A stretch of 39,756 bases of DNA, taken from assembly GCF_000307775.2 (NCBI RefSeq), contig NZ_KK020676.1:1934898-1974653 (forward strand). Reading direction: 5' to 3'. Each line of letters begins with the position of its first letter. The first letter of the stretch is position 1. Position numbers and translations under genes: made by a program. The notes beneath the pieces are model-generated. The model had not been told where the DNA came from and made no database searches. It saw nothing but the letters and a program-made list of their open reading frames with translations. The DNA is from Stutzerimonas stutzeri KOS6. GTDB taxonomy: Bacteria; Pseudomonadota; Gammaproteobacteria; Pseudomonadales; Pseudomonadaceae. This document shows positions 19,661-27,198 of the stretch, one piece after another.

Positions 19661-20926
19661 ATGGCAGCACTACACACGATAAGCAAAGGGCGGTTGCGTA
19701 TGCAGCTCCAACAAGCAGCAGGGGACGCTGTAGCGTACTACCCAGCCTTCCGAAGGGTGTTGGGGCTAAACGCTGCAGCCGCACAGTTTCTCTCTCAGGC
19801 GGTGTACTGGGCTGAGCGCACCAACGACGGTTGGTTCTACAAGACCGAAGCGGAATGGGAGGGCGAGATTGGTCTGGCTCCTGACGAGGTGCGCGATGCT
19901 CGCAGAAACCTGAAGGCGCTCGGCATTCTGGATGAGCAGCGTAAAGGCATCCCGGCCAAGATGTTCTTCCGCATTAACGCGGACGTACTGATGGCAGCGC
20001 TTGCTGGTGACGTGCAAGAGGTAACCCTTGAGCAAGTACTCACCATTCACCGCACAAAGCTGACACAGCTCTCCAAGACAGGGCTGATGCGCGCAACCAA
20101 GCTTGGCGTGACCGCTGAGTACGTTGACTATGCGGCGGTGCTAGAAAAGCACGGCATGGTCTGCGGCTGCTGCGGCAAGGCCATCGTTCGCAGCCCCGGC
20201 AAGGGCGGTCAGCATCTCTCTTTCGATCACATCATCCCGCTTGCCGCTGGCGGCACCCATGTGTTCGCCAACCTCCAGCCGGCTCACGCTAGCTGCAACG
20301 GAGCCAAGGGCTCGAAGGTCTTGGCTAGCGCAACTAGAACCCTCTCCGTAGAGAAGTCTAGTTCTTCTACCGTAGTAGAACTTGAAGCTCTACAGAAGAA
20401 GCACAAGCAGTCTTCCGCTAAGCCCACTATTACAGAGACTACACAAGAGACTACAGCAGAGACTACTTCACTTGCGCTCGTCTCCGCTGACGCGGCGAGC
20501 AAGCGCCGGCCGAAAGCGAACGGTGAGGCTGAGCAGGCACGGCAAGAAGCCTGTCGCGCAATCTGGGGCTCGTATGCGCAGGCCTATGTCAACCGCTACG
20601 GCGCAGCGCCTGTTCGCAATGCCAAGGTCAACCGCCAGGTTGTCGATCTCTGGAAGCGGCTCGGTGCCGAAGCTGCTGCGGTCGCTGAATACTTCGTCTC
20701 GATCAACGATTCCTACCTGATCCGCAACTGCCACGACCTTGGATCGCTGCTGACCAAGGCCGAGTCCTACCGCACCCAGTGGGCTACTGGCCGCCAGATG
20801 AACGGCCGTACCGCCCGCCAGATTGAAGACACCCAGGCGAACCTCAACGCCGCGCAGGAAGCCGCTGCCCGCATCCGCGCCCGCGAAAACGGAGGTGTCC
20901 GCAATGACAACCCTTTCCTTCGCTGA
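19661..20926 (+). CDS. replication protein with embedded HNH nuclease domain
   Basis: A 421-residue protein from ATG 19661 (GAGG six bases upstream). Residues ~25-115 form a winged-helix replication-initiator-like domain (YYPAFRRVLGLNAAAAQFLS; WFYKTEAEWEGEIGL; VRDARRNLKALGILDE). Residues ~160-220 are an HNH nuclease: CGCCG at 168-172, DHIIPLAAGG from 189, ANLQPAHASCNGAKGSK. A Ser/Thr-rich linker (230-275) follows, then a C-terminal phage replication domain (IWGSYAQAYVNRYGAAPVRN; VSINDSYLIRNCHDLGSLL; TARQIEDTQAN). Position after cII matches lambda O. HNH Cys, His and Asn ligands look intact, so it may cut DNA. Confidence 0.85.
   Translation: MAALHTISKGRLRMQLQQAAGDAVAYYPAFRRVLGLNAAAAQFLSQAVYWAERTNDGWFYKTEAEWEGEIGLAPDEVRDARRNLKALGILDEQRKGIPAKMFFRINADVLMAALAGDVQEVTLEQVLTIHRTKLTQLSKTGLMRATKLGVTAEYVDYAAVLEKHGMVCGCCGKAIVRSPGKGGQHLSFDHIIPLAAGGTHVFANLQPAHASCNGAKGSKVLASATRTLSVEKSSSSTVVELEALQKKHKQSSAKPTITETTQETTAETTSLALVSADAASKRRPKANGEAEQARQEACRAIWGSYAQAYVNRYGAAPVRNAKVNRQVVDLWKRLGAEAAAVAEYFVSINDSYLIRNCHDLGSLLTKAESYRTQWATGRQMNGRTARQIEDTQANLNAAQEAAARIRARENGGVRNDNPFLR
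20360..20382. repeat. imperfect palindrome inside the replication gene
   Basis: A 23-base dyad centred near 20371 with outer arms AGTTCT and AGAACT and inner CTAC/GTAG; only the central and two flanking positions do not pair. CCGTAG also occurs 23 bases earlier (20345-20350). Together with the iterons downstream it suggests an origin. Confidence 0.5.
20434..20469. other. three 12-base iterons, candidate replication origin
   Basis: AGAGACTAC occurs at 20434, 20446 and 20458, exactly 12 bases apart, within the linker-coding part of the replication gene. In lambda the origin iterons also lie inside gene O in the linker region. The repeats encode Glu-Thr-Thr units, so a purely protein-level repeat is the alternative reason. 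Confidence 0.55.
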
Positions 20927-21686
20927 GCAGGCGCAGCTCGCCGCCGCAATCGTTGCTACCGCAGAGACTCTTGGCCAAACCATGAGCGCGGCTGCGGCTG
21001 AGCTGATGGCATCAGACCTGTCTGAATACCCCGCGCCGGACATCATTGCCGCGCTGACAGCCTGCCGCCGAGAACTGACTGGAAAGCTGACACTGGCTGC
21101 GATCCTTCAGCGGGTACAGGCAGCTGATGGGCGCCCCGAGCCAAACGAAGCGTGGTCGCTGGCCCTGGCTGCGTCCGACGAGTTCGACAGCGTTGTCCTG
21201 ACCGACGAAATCCAGCTGGCCCTCGGCGCCGCCCGCGCCATTCTCGACGCTGGCGACAAGGTGGGGGCGCGCATGTCTTTCCTGTCCGCATACCAGCGCC
21301 AGGTTGATACCGCTCGCCGTGAAGGCAAACCGGTTAGCTGGAAGCTATCGCCCGGCTTTGATCAGCAGCGCCGCCTGATGGCCGTCGAGGAAGCTGGTCG
21401 CCTCGGTCGCCTGCCTGCCCCGGTCGTTCAGGAATACCGCGCCCAGCTGACCCACGAGCCTATCACTCAAGACGGTGCCGCCATCGCTGGGTTGATCACT
21501 GGCCGCGTCGCTATGCCGAACCCAGAAGTCCGCGCCAAGTTGCGACTGGTGAAAGAGGCGGTTGAAGAGAGCCAGGCCGCGAAAGAGAAAGCCCGCCTCG
21601 CTGAAATCAAGGTGACGCAGGAGCGTTTCGAGGCGAAGCGCGCGGCGCAGCTCAAGGCACTCAAGGAACTGGAGGCCAAGGCATGA
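20904..21686 (+). CDS. replication-associated hypothetical protein
   Basis: A 260-residue protein from ATG 20904 (GGAGG eight bases upstream), overlapping the replication gene by 23 bases. Residues 1-~125 are helical (FAEQAQLAAAIVATAETLGQ; IIAALTACRRELTGKLTLAA; ILQRVQAADGRPEPNEAWSL), and this part resembles proteins encoded next to phage initiators. The C-terminal 60 residues form a basic coiled coil (EEAVEE-type, then AKEKARLAEIKVTQERFEAK). It occupies the position of a helicase loader such as lambda P, but no AAA+ or Walker motif is visible, so a P-like role is only inferred from position. Confidence 0.7.
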   Translation: MTTLSFAEQAQLAAAIVATAETLGQTMSAAAAELMASDLSEYPAPDIIAALTACRRELTGKLTLAAILQRVQAADGRPEPNEAWSLALAASDEFDSVVLTDEIQLALGAARAILDAGDKVGARMSFLSAYQRQVDTARREGKPVSWKLSPGFDQQRRLMAVEEAGRLGRLPAPVVQEYRAQLTHEPITQDGAAIAGLITGRVAMPNPEVRAKLRLVKEAVEESQAAKEKARLAEIKVTQERFEAKRAAQLKALKELEAKA

Positions 21687-21964
21687 ACCACAACTTCAAG
21701 CCAGGCGATCTGGCGCTGGTGATCAGCAGCGGCGAAGAAGAGCTGATCGGCAAGACAGTTGAAGTTCTTGAGGTTTTGCTCGACAGCCAGAAGGAGTACG
21801 AGGCGTACGGGTGCATTCATGAGGGCGATGCAGACGGCTCTCCATCTGCCTTCGTCGACTTCGGTGGCGCTAATGATGTCTGGCTCTTCTCCCAGAAAAA
21901 CCTCATGCCCCTTCGCGGCGACTTCCAGCCCGAGCGCCAGAAGGAAAGCGAGGTGCCGGCATGA
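21683..21964 (+). CDS. conserved phage hypothetical protein
   Basis: A 93-residue protein, KPGDLALVISSGEEELIGKT at the start and LMPLRGDFQPE near the end, with a beta-rich SH3-like appearance between (VEVLEVLLDSQKE; FVDFGGANDVWLFSQ). Similar small proteins occur after replication genes in Pseudomonas and Burkholderia phages. ATGA-coupled on both sides. Function unknown. Confidence 0.72.
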   Translation: MNHNFKPGDLALVISSGEEELIGKTVEVLEVLLDSQKEYEAYGCIHEGDADGSPSAFVDFGGANDVWLFSQKNLMPLRGDFQPERQKESEVPA

Positions 21965-22254
21965 CCTCATCCATCGGCACCCGCCGAATCCACGACAACG
22001 GCATCTGCTGCCCGACTACCTGCGACATCTGCCTGAAGCCTCGCAACAACGGCTCGCACCGTTCCTGCGCCAAGGTTCGCCAGCGCATATACGCCGCCCC
22101 GGCACAGCAGCGCCTGGCCGTTCTGGCTCTCCAGAAGCAGGGCTTCCGCCCTCAAGCAATCACCGGGGCAGGCATAGGCCTATCCCGCGGCAATGACCAT
22201 CGCGTCGTCTGTGCTGACGGAAGCACCCAGCGCGGCGTAGGAGCGAAACGATGA
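21961..22254 (+). CDS. small Cys-containing hypothetical protein
   Basis: A 97-residue basic protein. The N-terminal half has CCPTTCDICLKPRN and a further Cys at SHRSCAK, a possible zinc site. The C-terminal half may be a small helix-turn-helix (RLAVLALQKQGFRPQAITGA). ATGA overlap sets the start. No family assigned. Confidence 0.65.
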   Translation: MTSSIGTRRIHDNGICCPTTCDICLKPRNNGSHRSCAKVRQRIYAAPAQQRLAVLALQKQGFRPQAITGAGIGLSRGNDHRVVCADGSTQRGVGAKR

Positions 22255-22505
22255 GCGACCACATGGAAATCACAGCCGCCTTCGAGCAGGCCCGCACCGC
22301 TCCCGACGTAACAGACCGCGCCTCTGGCCTAGAGGAAGCGGATCGCATCGGTGGCGTGGCGCTGGTGCGTGAACGGCTGCAGGGGCAGGGTGCTGAGGAA
22401 TGCGAGGAGTGCGGCATTGAGATACCCAAGGCGCGCCGCAAGGCTGCGCCGTGGGCGGTGTGCTGCGTGGACTGCCAGGGGCTGAGGGAGCGTCGCCATG
22501 GCTGA
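22251..22505 (+). CDS. DksA/TraR-type zinc finger protein
   Basis: An 84-residue protein of the short phage TraR/DksA-like class. It has a helical N-terminus (SGLEEADRIGGVALVRERLQ) and a C4 zinc finger C51-x2-C54-x17-C72-x2-C75 (CEECGIEIPKARR, then CVDCQ). TraR proteins bind the RNA polymerase secondary channel and change promoter use without ppGpp; that activity is family knowledge, not shown here. GGAG precedes the ATG. Confidence 0.85.
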   Translation: MSDHMEITAAFEQARTAPDVTDRASGLEEADRIGGVALVRERLQGQGAEECEECGIEIPKARRKAAPWAVCCVDCQGLRERRHG

Positions 22506-22674
22506 CCATCTGGAGGTTCTTCGTCAGTACAACGCCTGGCGTCGGGGTGACGACGAGCGCGCATTTTGCGAGACCGGGCTGACGCCGGCCCAGATCGGTC
22601 AGGCCATCGACGCGGCTATTGCTGAGTGTGAGTTTCGTCGTGCGGCGATGGGTGAGGAGGTGGCGAATGGCTAA
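22498..22674 (+). CDS. small conserved nin-region-like protein
   Basis: A 58-residue protein beginning MADHLEVLRQYNAWRRGDDE and containing LTPAQIGQAIDAAIAECE. The pattern (Tyr-Asn-x-Trp-Arg-Arg-Gly, then Ile-Gly-x-Ala-Ile-Asp) is that of a small phage family common in lambdoid phages. It overlaps both neighbours by eight bases. No function known. Confidence 0.7.
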   Translation: MADHLEVLRQYNAWRRGDDERAFCETGLTPAQIGQAIDAAIAECEFRRAAMGEEVANG

Positions 22675-23176
22675 GGCGCCGAAGCCCATGCCGGTCTACC
22701 TGACCCTGCGCAAGATGATCGACCCGGCCACCGGAAAGGAGCGCGCCGCATTCGTGGCCGCTTCAGAGGCCGACGCATCGCTGATGGCCGAGCGCGGATT
22801 CAAGCTCAACGCCAAGGTGCGCGCCGACATCAAGCAGCCCCGCAACGAGCGTTTCAACCGACTGGTTCATGGCCTTGGGCGCGTACTGGCCCAGAACATC
22901 GACCGCTTTGCCGGTATGCAGGCCCATGCAGCCATCAAGGAGCTGCAGGCCGAATCGGGCGTGTACTGCGACAGGGAGGAGTTCGATATTCCGGGGCTGG
23001 GCCGACTGAGCCGGCAGGTTCCGCAAAGCCTCGCGTTCGATTCGATGGGCGAGGAGGCATTCCAAGACTTCTGGCGCCAGTGCTGCGCGTATCTGGTGAA
23101 GACCGATTGGCCGACGCTCACCGAAGAGCGCCTGACCGAGATGGCCGAGTTCGAGACGTTCCGGGAGGTGGCATGA
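22667..23176 (+). CDS. DUF1367-like phage protein
   Basis: A 169-residue protein from ATG 22667, six bases after GAGGAGG. Recognisable parts are PVYLTLRKMIDPATGKERAA, IKQPRNERFNRLVHGLGRVL and LRVPQ-type SRQVPQSLAFDSMGEEAFQD followed by FWRQCCAYL. This resembles the DUF1367/NinB-like proteins that occupy the nin region; NinB of lambda binds single-stranded DNA and aids recombination. The family call is tentative. Confidence 0.62.
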   Translation: MAKAPKPMPVYLTLRKMIDPATGKERAAFVAASEADASLMAERGFKLNAKVRADIKQPRNERFNRLVHGLGRVLAQNIDRFAGMQAHAAIKELQAESGVYCDREEFDIPGLGRLSRQVPQSLAFDSMGEEAFQDFWRQCCAYLVKTDWPTLTEERLTEMAEFETFREVA

Positions 23177-23475
23177 GCCGAATAGTCAGCAAAAAACTGC
23201 GCGATTCGGCTCGCGGCCAGTCCTGCACCCTTCGCCTTCCTGGCTGTGGATTCGATGACGGAACAGTCGTTCTCGCTCATCTGCCGTGCGGCCAGAAGGG
23301 AATGGGAATGAAGGGTCCTGACCAGATTGCCTGCTTCGCCTGCGACCACTGCCATTCCGTACTGGATGGCCGCCGCAAGGGCGAAATCACCGAGGGCGAC
23401 ATGCTGCGCGCCCTGGCCGAAACACAACTGATCTGGCTCCGCGACGGGCTGCTGACCGTTAAGGGGGCGGCATGA
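23173..23475 (+). CDS. YbcO-like (DUF1364) nuclease
   Basis: A 100-residue protein with the YbcO/DUF1364 signature: LRDSARGQSCTLRLPGC, VVLAHLPCGQKGMGMKGPD and CFACDHCHSVLDGR. C18, C25, C57/C60 and H36, H61 would hold zinc and the HNH-like active site. E. coli YbcO is a structure-defined HNH-type nuclease fold. It overlaps the preceding gene as ATGA and lies six genes before RusA, in the region that processes recombination intermediates. Confidence 0.9.
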   Translation: MSRIVSKKLRDSARGQSCTLRLPGCGFDDGTVVLAHLPCGQKGMGMKGPDQIACFACDHCHSVLDGRRKGEITEGDMLRALAETQLIWLRDGLLTVKGAA

Positions 23476-23630
23476 AGACCTGCCCCATCGACTCCACCCA
23501 CAAGACAACGGCCTTCAGCAGCCGGCAGACCCTGTACTGCCACGACTGCCGCAAGGAACACCCATGGCCGCTAAAGCCCGGCCAGATACCCCTGATCGCA
23601 AACAACAGAGCAACGAGGAAGCCGCAATGA
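23472..23630 (+). CDS. small zinc-finger-like protein
   Basis: A 52-residue protein, MKTCPIDSTHKTTAFSSRQT then LYCHDCRKEHPWPLKPGQ. The CxxD and CHDC pairs with nearby His suggest a small zinc-binding module. It begins and ends in ATGA overlaps, which strongly supports translation. Function unknown. Confidence 0.68.
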   Translation: MKTCPIDSTHKTTAFSSRQTLYCHDCRKEHPWPLKPGQIPLIANNRATRKPQ

Positions 23631-23950
23631 CCATCAAACCAAAACACGTATTTGCCGACCTGCTGTCCGTCGGCCTCAGCGCGGCCCTCGCCTTTGGTTC
23701 CGGGGCGCTGCAAGACTTCGCCTTTTACGTTCTGCTGGTGTTCGTCTCGCTGGGCTGGCTGGCCCTGCTCTGTGTTGGCGTCAAGGGTGAGGCCGCTGAG
23801 ACGATTCGCGACCGAGTGTGGTGGAGCGGCTTTCTATCGGTCGTGCAGATATCGGCATTGATCTTCTCCGGCCACCCGGTGCTGGCCGCATTCAGCCTGG
23901 TTCTTTCGATGCTCATTGTTGCATCGGCTTTCAAGGAGCAGCAGGCATGA
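23627..23950 (+). CDS. multi-pass membrane protein
   Basis: A 107-residue protein with three to four hydrophobic segments, about 8-30, 32-52 (FAFYVLLVFVSLGWLALLCV) and 68-102 (GFLSVVQISALIFSGHPVLA). GAGGA lies before the ATG. It is coupled to both neighbours. It is not near the lysis genes, so a holin role is unlikely; function unknown. Confidence 0.75.
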   Translation: MTIKPKHVFADLLSVGLSAALAFGSGALQDFAFYVLLVFVSLGWLALLCVGVKGEAAETIRDRVWWSGFLSVVQISALIFSGHPVLAAFSLVLSMLIVASAFKEQQA

Positions 23951-24561
23951 AGGCCCATCAGATCCTCGAAGCCGGCCTAGGCCACATGAAGGACCGCTCT
24001 GCCACCTACGACAAGCCAGCCGGCGAGCGGAGCATGGGCGCCACGGTTGACGCATTCCGCGCCATCACTGGCCACGACCTCACCGAAGAACAGGGCTGGC
24101 TCTTCATGGGCCTGCTCAAGATGGTTCGCAGCCAGCAAGGCGGGTTCCGCGCTGACAACTACGAAGACCTGGCCGCATATGCCGGCCTGCAGGGTGAGGC
24201 CGCATGGGCTGAGCGCGCGAATCAGGACTTCGGCCAGCAGAACACCATCGACTGCCGCACGGATGCCGAGAATGTACAGCAGCCCGGGCCGGCTTGGACG
24301 CTTGAGGCGAGACGCTGCCTTGTGTGCTTCGGTGAACACGGAAGCGCGCCTTGCCCGCAAACCCGCATCACTGCATCAGTAGTCAACGACCCGCGCACTG
24401 TAGTCGGCCTGGACTTGTCGTTCCCGACCGAGAAGCACATGAACTTCGCGCCGGCGTGTGAGCACGTTTTTGACATAAACGGCTGGCGTGAGGCGGAGGG
24501 AGGAAGCAAGCAGTGGTTCAGTAAGTGCTCGAAATGCGGAGTCGAGGTGGACAGTGAATGA
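23947..24561 (+). CDS. DUF6378-like protein with C-terminal zinc motif
   Basis: A 204-residue protein. Residues 1-~85 match a phage family with HMKDRSATYDKPAGERSMGA, FRAITGHDLTEEQGWLFMGL, LLKMVRSQQGG and NYEDLAAYAGL (DUF6378 type, distantly MazG-like in layout). The C-terminal part has CLVCFGEHGSAPC and a final FSKCSKCGVEVD, two Cys clusters. The N-terminal family is often encoded near phage nucleotide metabolism genes, but activity is unknown. The C-terminal zinc region may have been added by fusion. Confidence 0.72.
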   Translation: MKAHQILEAGLGHMKDRSATYDKPAGERSMGATVDAFRAITGHDLTEEQGWLFMGLLKMVRSQQGGFRADNYEDLAAYAGLQGEAAWAERANQDFGQQNTIDCRTDAENVQQPGPAWTLEARRCLVCFGEHGSAPCPQTRITASVVNDPRTVVGLDLSFPTEKHMNFAPACEHVFDINGWREAEGGSKQWFSKCSKCGVEVDSE

Positions 24562-24785
24562 CTTCCTCTGCGGCGAGGCGTGGATTAACAGCGGAAGGCC
24601 TGACTGCCAAGGCCAATGCGGAAGCGCTTGCCCTGGTAATCGCGGACAAGATGCGGGAGCGCTGCAAGCCAATGGGACTGCCGAAGTGGCGCCAGTGGGT
24701 ATCGGCCGAGCTGTCGAGGATGAGCCCGCTGCTCCGGTTGATGGTGCGCGCTGCGCTGGAAGCGAAGGCGAGGGGGAGTAGATGA
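24558..24785 (+). CDS. small conserved phage protein
   Basis: A 75-residue helical protein with RERCKPMGLPKWRQWVSAEL and MSPLLRLMVRAAL, similar in style to small proteins preceding RusA in Pseudomonas phages. Starts in an ATGA overlap. No function known. Confidence 0.68.
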   Translation: MTSSAARRGLTAEGLTAKANAEALALVIADKMRERCKPMGLPKWRQWVSAELSRMSPLLRLMVRAALEAKARGSR

Positions 24786-25066
24786 TCCAGGTGATGAACG
24801 ATATCGCGATGATCTTTGGCTATTCGGTTATGGCAGGCCTCGTCTGCTGGCTGTTCATCACCGAGTCAGAGTTCGCCCTGCGCGACGACGTGAAGAAGTT
24901 GATCTTCTTCGGCATTGGCCCGGTGTGGTTCCGGATATCCGAGACGGGGCCTCTCTACTCCAACATGCGGGAGATTGGTTTTCGGCTATTCAGCTGCGGC
25001 GATTGGGCGTTTGGCCTGTCGATGCCGCGCTGGCTGGGCAAGCTGGTTCGGAGGGTGGGTCTGTGA
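24782..25066 (+). CDS. hypothetical membrane-associated protein
   Basis: A 94-residue protein with one clear membrane segment at residues ~8-27 (IAMIFGYSVMAGLVCWLFIT) and a second amphipathic region (LIFFGIGPVWFRI). It ends with a basic tail. The rusA start overlaps its stop (GTGA). Function unknown. Confidence 0.65.
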   Translation: MIQVMNDIAMIFGYSVMAGLVCWLFITESEFALRDDVKKLIFFGIGPVWFRISETGPLYSNMREIGFRLFSCGDWAFGLSMPRWLGKLVRRVGL

Positions 25067-25422
25067 CCGCCATCACCTTGCCGTTCCCACCGAGCAACAA
25101 CACCTACTACCGCCGCGTTGGCGCCAAGACGCTGATCAGCGCCAAGGGGCGGGAGTACTGCGCCGCGGTGGTGAAAGCGTGCGCCGAAGCCAAGGTGACC
25201 AGGCAGGACGGGCGTTTGGCTGTGGTGATAGAGGCGTGCCCGCCCGACCGCCGCCGCCGTGACCTCGACAATCTGCTCAAGGGGCTTTTGGACGCACTCA
25301 CCCACGGCGGAGCCTGGGAAGACGACAGCCAGATCGACCATCTGACCATCAAAAGAGGCCCTATCAAGGCCCTAGGGTGCGTCGAGGTGACCATTTCAGA
25401 GATAGATGGGGAGGCAGCCTGA
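25063..25422 (+). CDS. rusA: RusA-like Holliday junction resolvase
   Basis: A 119-residue endonuclease starting at GTG 25063, seven bases after GGAGGG. The family start LPFPPSNNTYYR is clear, and the acidic active site is visible: D67 and D69 in RRDLDNLLKGLLDAL, D88 in DDSQIDHL, with K73 in the expected place. RusA homodimers cut four-way junctions symmetrically at CC dinucleotides, resolving recombination intermediates before packaging. Length fits the family (about 120 residues). It is coupled with the metallophosphoesterase gene. Confidence 0.94.
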   Translation: MTAITLPFPPSNNTYYRRVGAKTLISAKGREYCAAVVKACAEAKVTRQDGRLAVVIEACPPDRRRRDLDNLLKGLLDALTHGGAWEDDSQIDHLTIKRGPIKALGCVEVTISEIDGEAA

Positions 25423-26558
25423 TGGCCGCACGCAAGCACGACGACGAGACAATCAAGGCCGCGCTGACTGGGCGTACTGTGGCTGCCGCCGCAAAGATCC
25501 TGAATCTGCATGAGCGCCGGGTATGGGAGCACAAGGCTCGCTTCGCGCGTGAAGGCTGGAGCCCGGAGCATGGGCTGACAATCGGCGCGCCTGAGACGTT
25601 CCTGCTCTCCAAGCTGACCGTGCAGCGCGGCAAGAACGGCGAGATCGAAAAGACTTGGCCGAGATATTCGCCTGACATGGTGAAGCAGATGGCCGCCATG
25701 CGGGCAACCGTTGCGGCAATGCAGGAAGAGCTGAAGGCAGAGAAAGCGCTGCCGGCACCGCTGCACACCCTGGCGCACCTCCTCAACTGCTACGTCATCA
25801 CCGACTACCACTTGGGCATGAATGCCTGGGCAGAGGAAACGGGCGCAGCATGGGACATGAAGATTGCCGAGGAAACTCTGGTGGGCTGGTTTGGTGCAGC
25901 CATCGCTCAGGCGCCGGACTCACATACCGGCGTATTCGCTCAGCTTGGGGATCTGCTGCATTGGGATGGCATCCAAGCGGTGACTCCGACATCCGGCCAC
26001 GTCCTTGACGCTGACACCCGGTTCCAGAAGCTGGTCCGCGTGGCAATCAGTGTCATTCGCCGCGTGACGGCCATGCTGCTGCAGAAGCACGAGCGCGTCG
26101 TTCTCCTGATGGCCGAGGGCAACCACGACTTGGCGTCGAGCGCCTGGCTGCGTGAGCTGTTCGCGGCCCTGTACGCCGACGAGCCCCGCATCGAAGTTAT
26201 CACCCGGCCCGATCCCTACTACTGCATCGAGCACGGTCGCACGTCGCTGTTCTTCCACCACGGCCACAAGAAGCGCATGGACTCGCTCGAAACGGTATTC
26301 ATCGCCAAGTTCCGCGAGGTTTTCGGCCGCACCAAGCACAGCTACGCGCACACAGGCCACCTGCATCACAACGTCCTGCGCGAGACGAACACCATGCAGA
26401 TCGAGCAGCACCGCACCCTGGCCGCGCCAGACAGCCACGCAAGCCGCGGAGGATGGATGAGCGGACGTGACGCCAAGGTCATCACCTACCACAGCGAGCA
26501 CGGTGAAGTGGGGCGCATCATTGTTTCGGCCGACATGGTTAGGGGAGCAGCAGCATGA
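25422..26558 (+). CDS. metallophosphoesterase with N-terminal helix-turn-helix
   Basis: A 378-residue protein from ATG 25422 (TGATG overlap, GGGGAGG upstream). Residues ~5-45 form a helix-turn-helix (DDETIKAALTGRTVAAAAKI; LNLHERRVWEHKARF). Residues ~85-110 are helical. Residues ~122-345 are a calcineurin-like phosphoesterase: ITDYHLG (D128, H130), LGDLLHWDG (176-184), EGNHD (232-236), FFHHGHKK (278-284) and TGHLHH (311-316). Metal ligands are complete. Related proteins sit next to rusA or Q in many phages; a DNA-processing role is likely because of the helix-turn-helix, but the substrate is unknown. Confidence 0.88.
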   Translation: MAARKHDDETIKAALTGRTVAAAAKILNLHERRVWEHKARFAREGWSPEHGLTIGAPETFLLSKLTVQRGKNGEIEKTWPRYSPDMVKQMAAMRATVAAMQEELKAEKALPAPLHTLAHLLNCYVITDYHLGMNAWAEETGAAWDMKIAEETLVGWFGAAIAQAPDSHTGVFAQLGDLLHWDGIQAVTPTSGHVLDADTRFQKLVRVAISVIRRVTAMLLQKHERVVLLMAEGNHDLASSAWLRELFAALYADEPRIEVITRPDPYYCIEHGRTSLFFHHGHKKRMDSLETVFIAKFREVFGRTKHSYAHTGHLHHNVLRETNTMQIEQHRTLAAPDSHASRGGWMSGRDAKVITYHSEHGEVGRIIVSADMVRGAAA

Positions 26559-27097
26559 TCTATCAGAACGTGGTTTCCGCAGTAGTGCGCGCCCTGGCGA
26601 GCGAAGTGATCAACTCGGCTGGGGGCTGCGATTTTGAGCCAAAGGTGCAGGCCGCTCGTGTGCCGGGCGCCATCTGCGGCAAGGAAGAGGCTTTCCTGAC
26701 TGACTGCTGGGTGCATGGCCGTCTGCACAAGGCGCTGCCGGTTGGCCTGTGGCTGGCTCTCGTCGCGAAATATTCGACACATCTGGAGCGCAAGCACGAC
26801 GCAATGATGGCTCTGGCCGGCTCGGTGAAGTCTCCAGCGCCCGAGCGGTTCGTTCAGTGTGCCGTAGCGACGTGGGCATTCCCGAAGCTGCCGGGTGTGG
26901 AAGGCAAGCGCAGCACGAGTGTTCTGCCGACTGCGTGGTACGAAATTAACAACTGGGACGATGGCGGCAAGCCAGACTCCACGCTCTACCGTTGGCGCTC
27001 AGCGATCCGCCGAAGCCTAGAAGATCAGGTGAACGAAGCGTTGATTCGTGCGCAGGAAATACTCGACCGCGAAGGCCTGATCCGCTGCGCCGCGTAA
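26555..27097 (+). CDS. possible late-gene antiterminator (Q-like)
   Basis: A 180-residue basic-rich protein: CGKEEAFLTDCWVHGRLHKA, KYSTHLERKHDAMMALAGSV, CAVATWAFPKLPGVEGKRST, then LYRWRSAIRRSLEDQVNEAL. No definite motif was recognised. Placement after rusA and the phosphoesterase, and directly before the terminated leader of the late operon, is that of phage Q-type regulators, several of which have similar helical sequence. The start overlaps the previous stop. The functional call rests on position. Confidence 0.5.
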   Translation: MIYQNVVSAVVRALASEVINSAGGCDFEPKVQAARVPGAICGKEEAFLTDCWVHGRLHKALPVGLWLALVAKYSTHLERKHDAMMALAGSVKSPAPERFVQCAVATWAFPKLPGVEGKRSTSVLPTAWYEINNWDDGGKPDSTLYRWRSAIRRSLEDQVNEALIRAQEILDREGLIRCAA

Positions 27098-27099
27098 GG

Positions 27100-27105
27100 T
27101 ATAAT
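27100..27105 (+). promoter_or_regulatory. TATAAT box upstream of the HNH gene
   Basis: A perfect -10 hexamer lies 3 bases after the stop of the preceding gene. No good -35 sits 16-18 bases upstream. A GGAGT/ACTCC hairpin at 27138-27153 lies in the would-be leader. A TATAAT also lies just upstream of the other homing nuclease gene at 34227. Confidence 0.4.
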
Positions 27106-27198
27106 CATCATGCGTGGCTAGGCTTAGCGGCCGAAAAGGAGTTGTCTCACTCCCTGCCACGTCATCACCTGAGACTCATCGAATAGGAGACGTTCGAT

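Noticed and set aside
19820..20330. Intein within the replication protein
   Set aside because: The HNH region lacks intein splice-junction blocks (no N-terminal Cys/Ser block A and no terminal His-Asn), so it is a domain insertion and not a splicing element.
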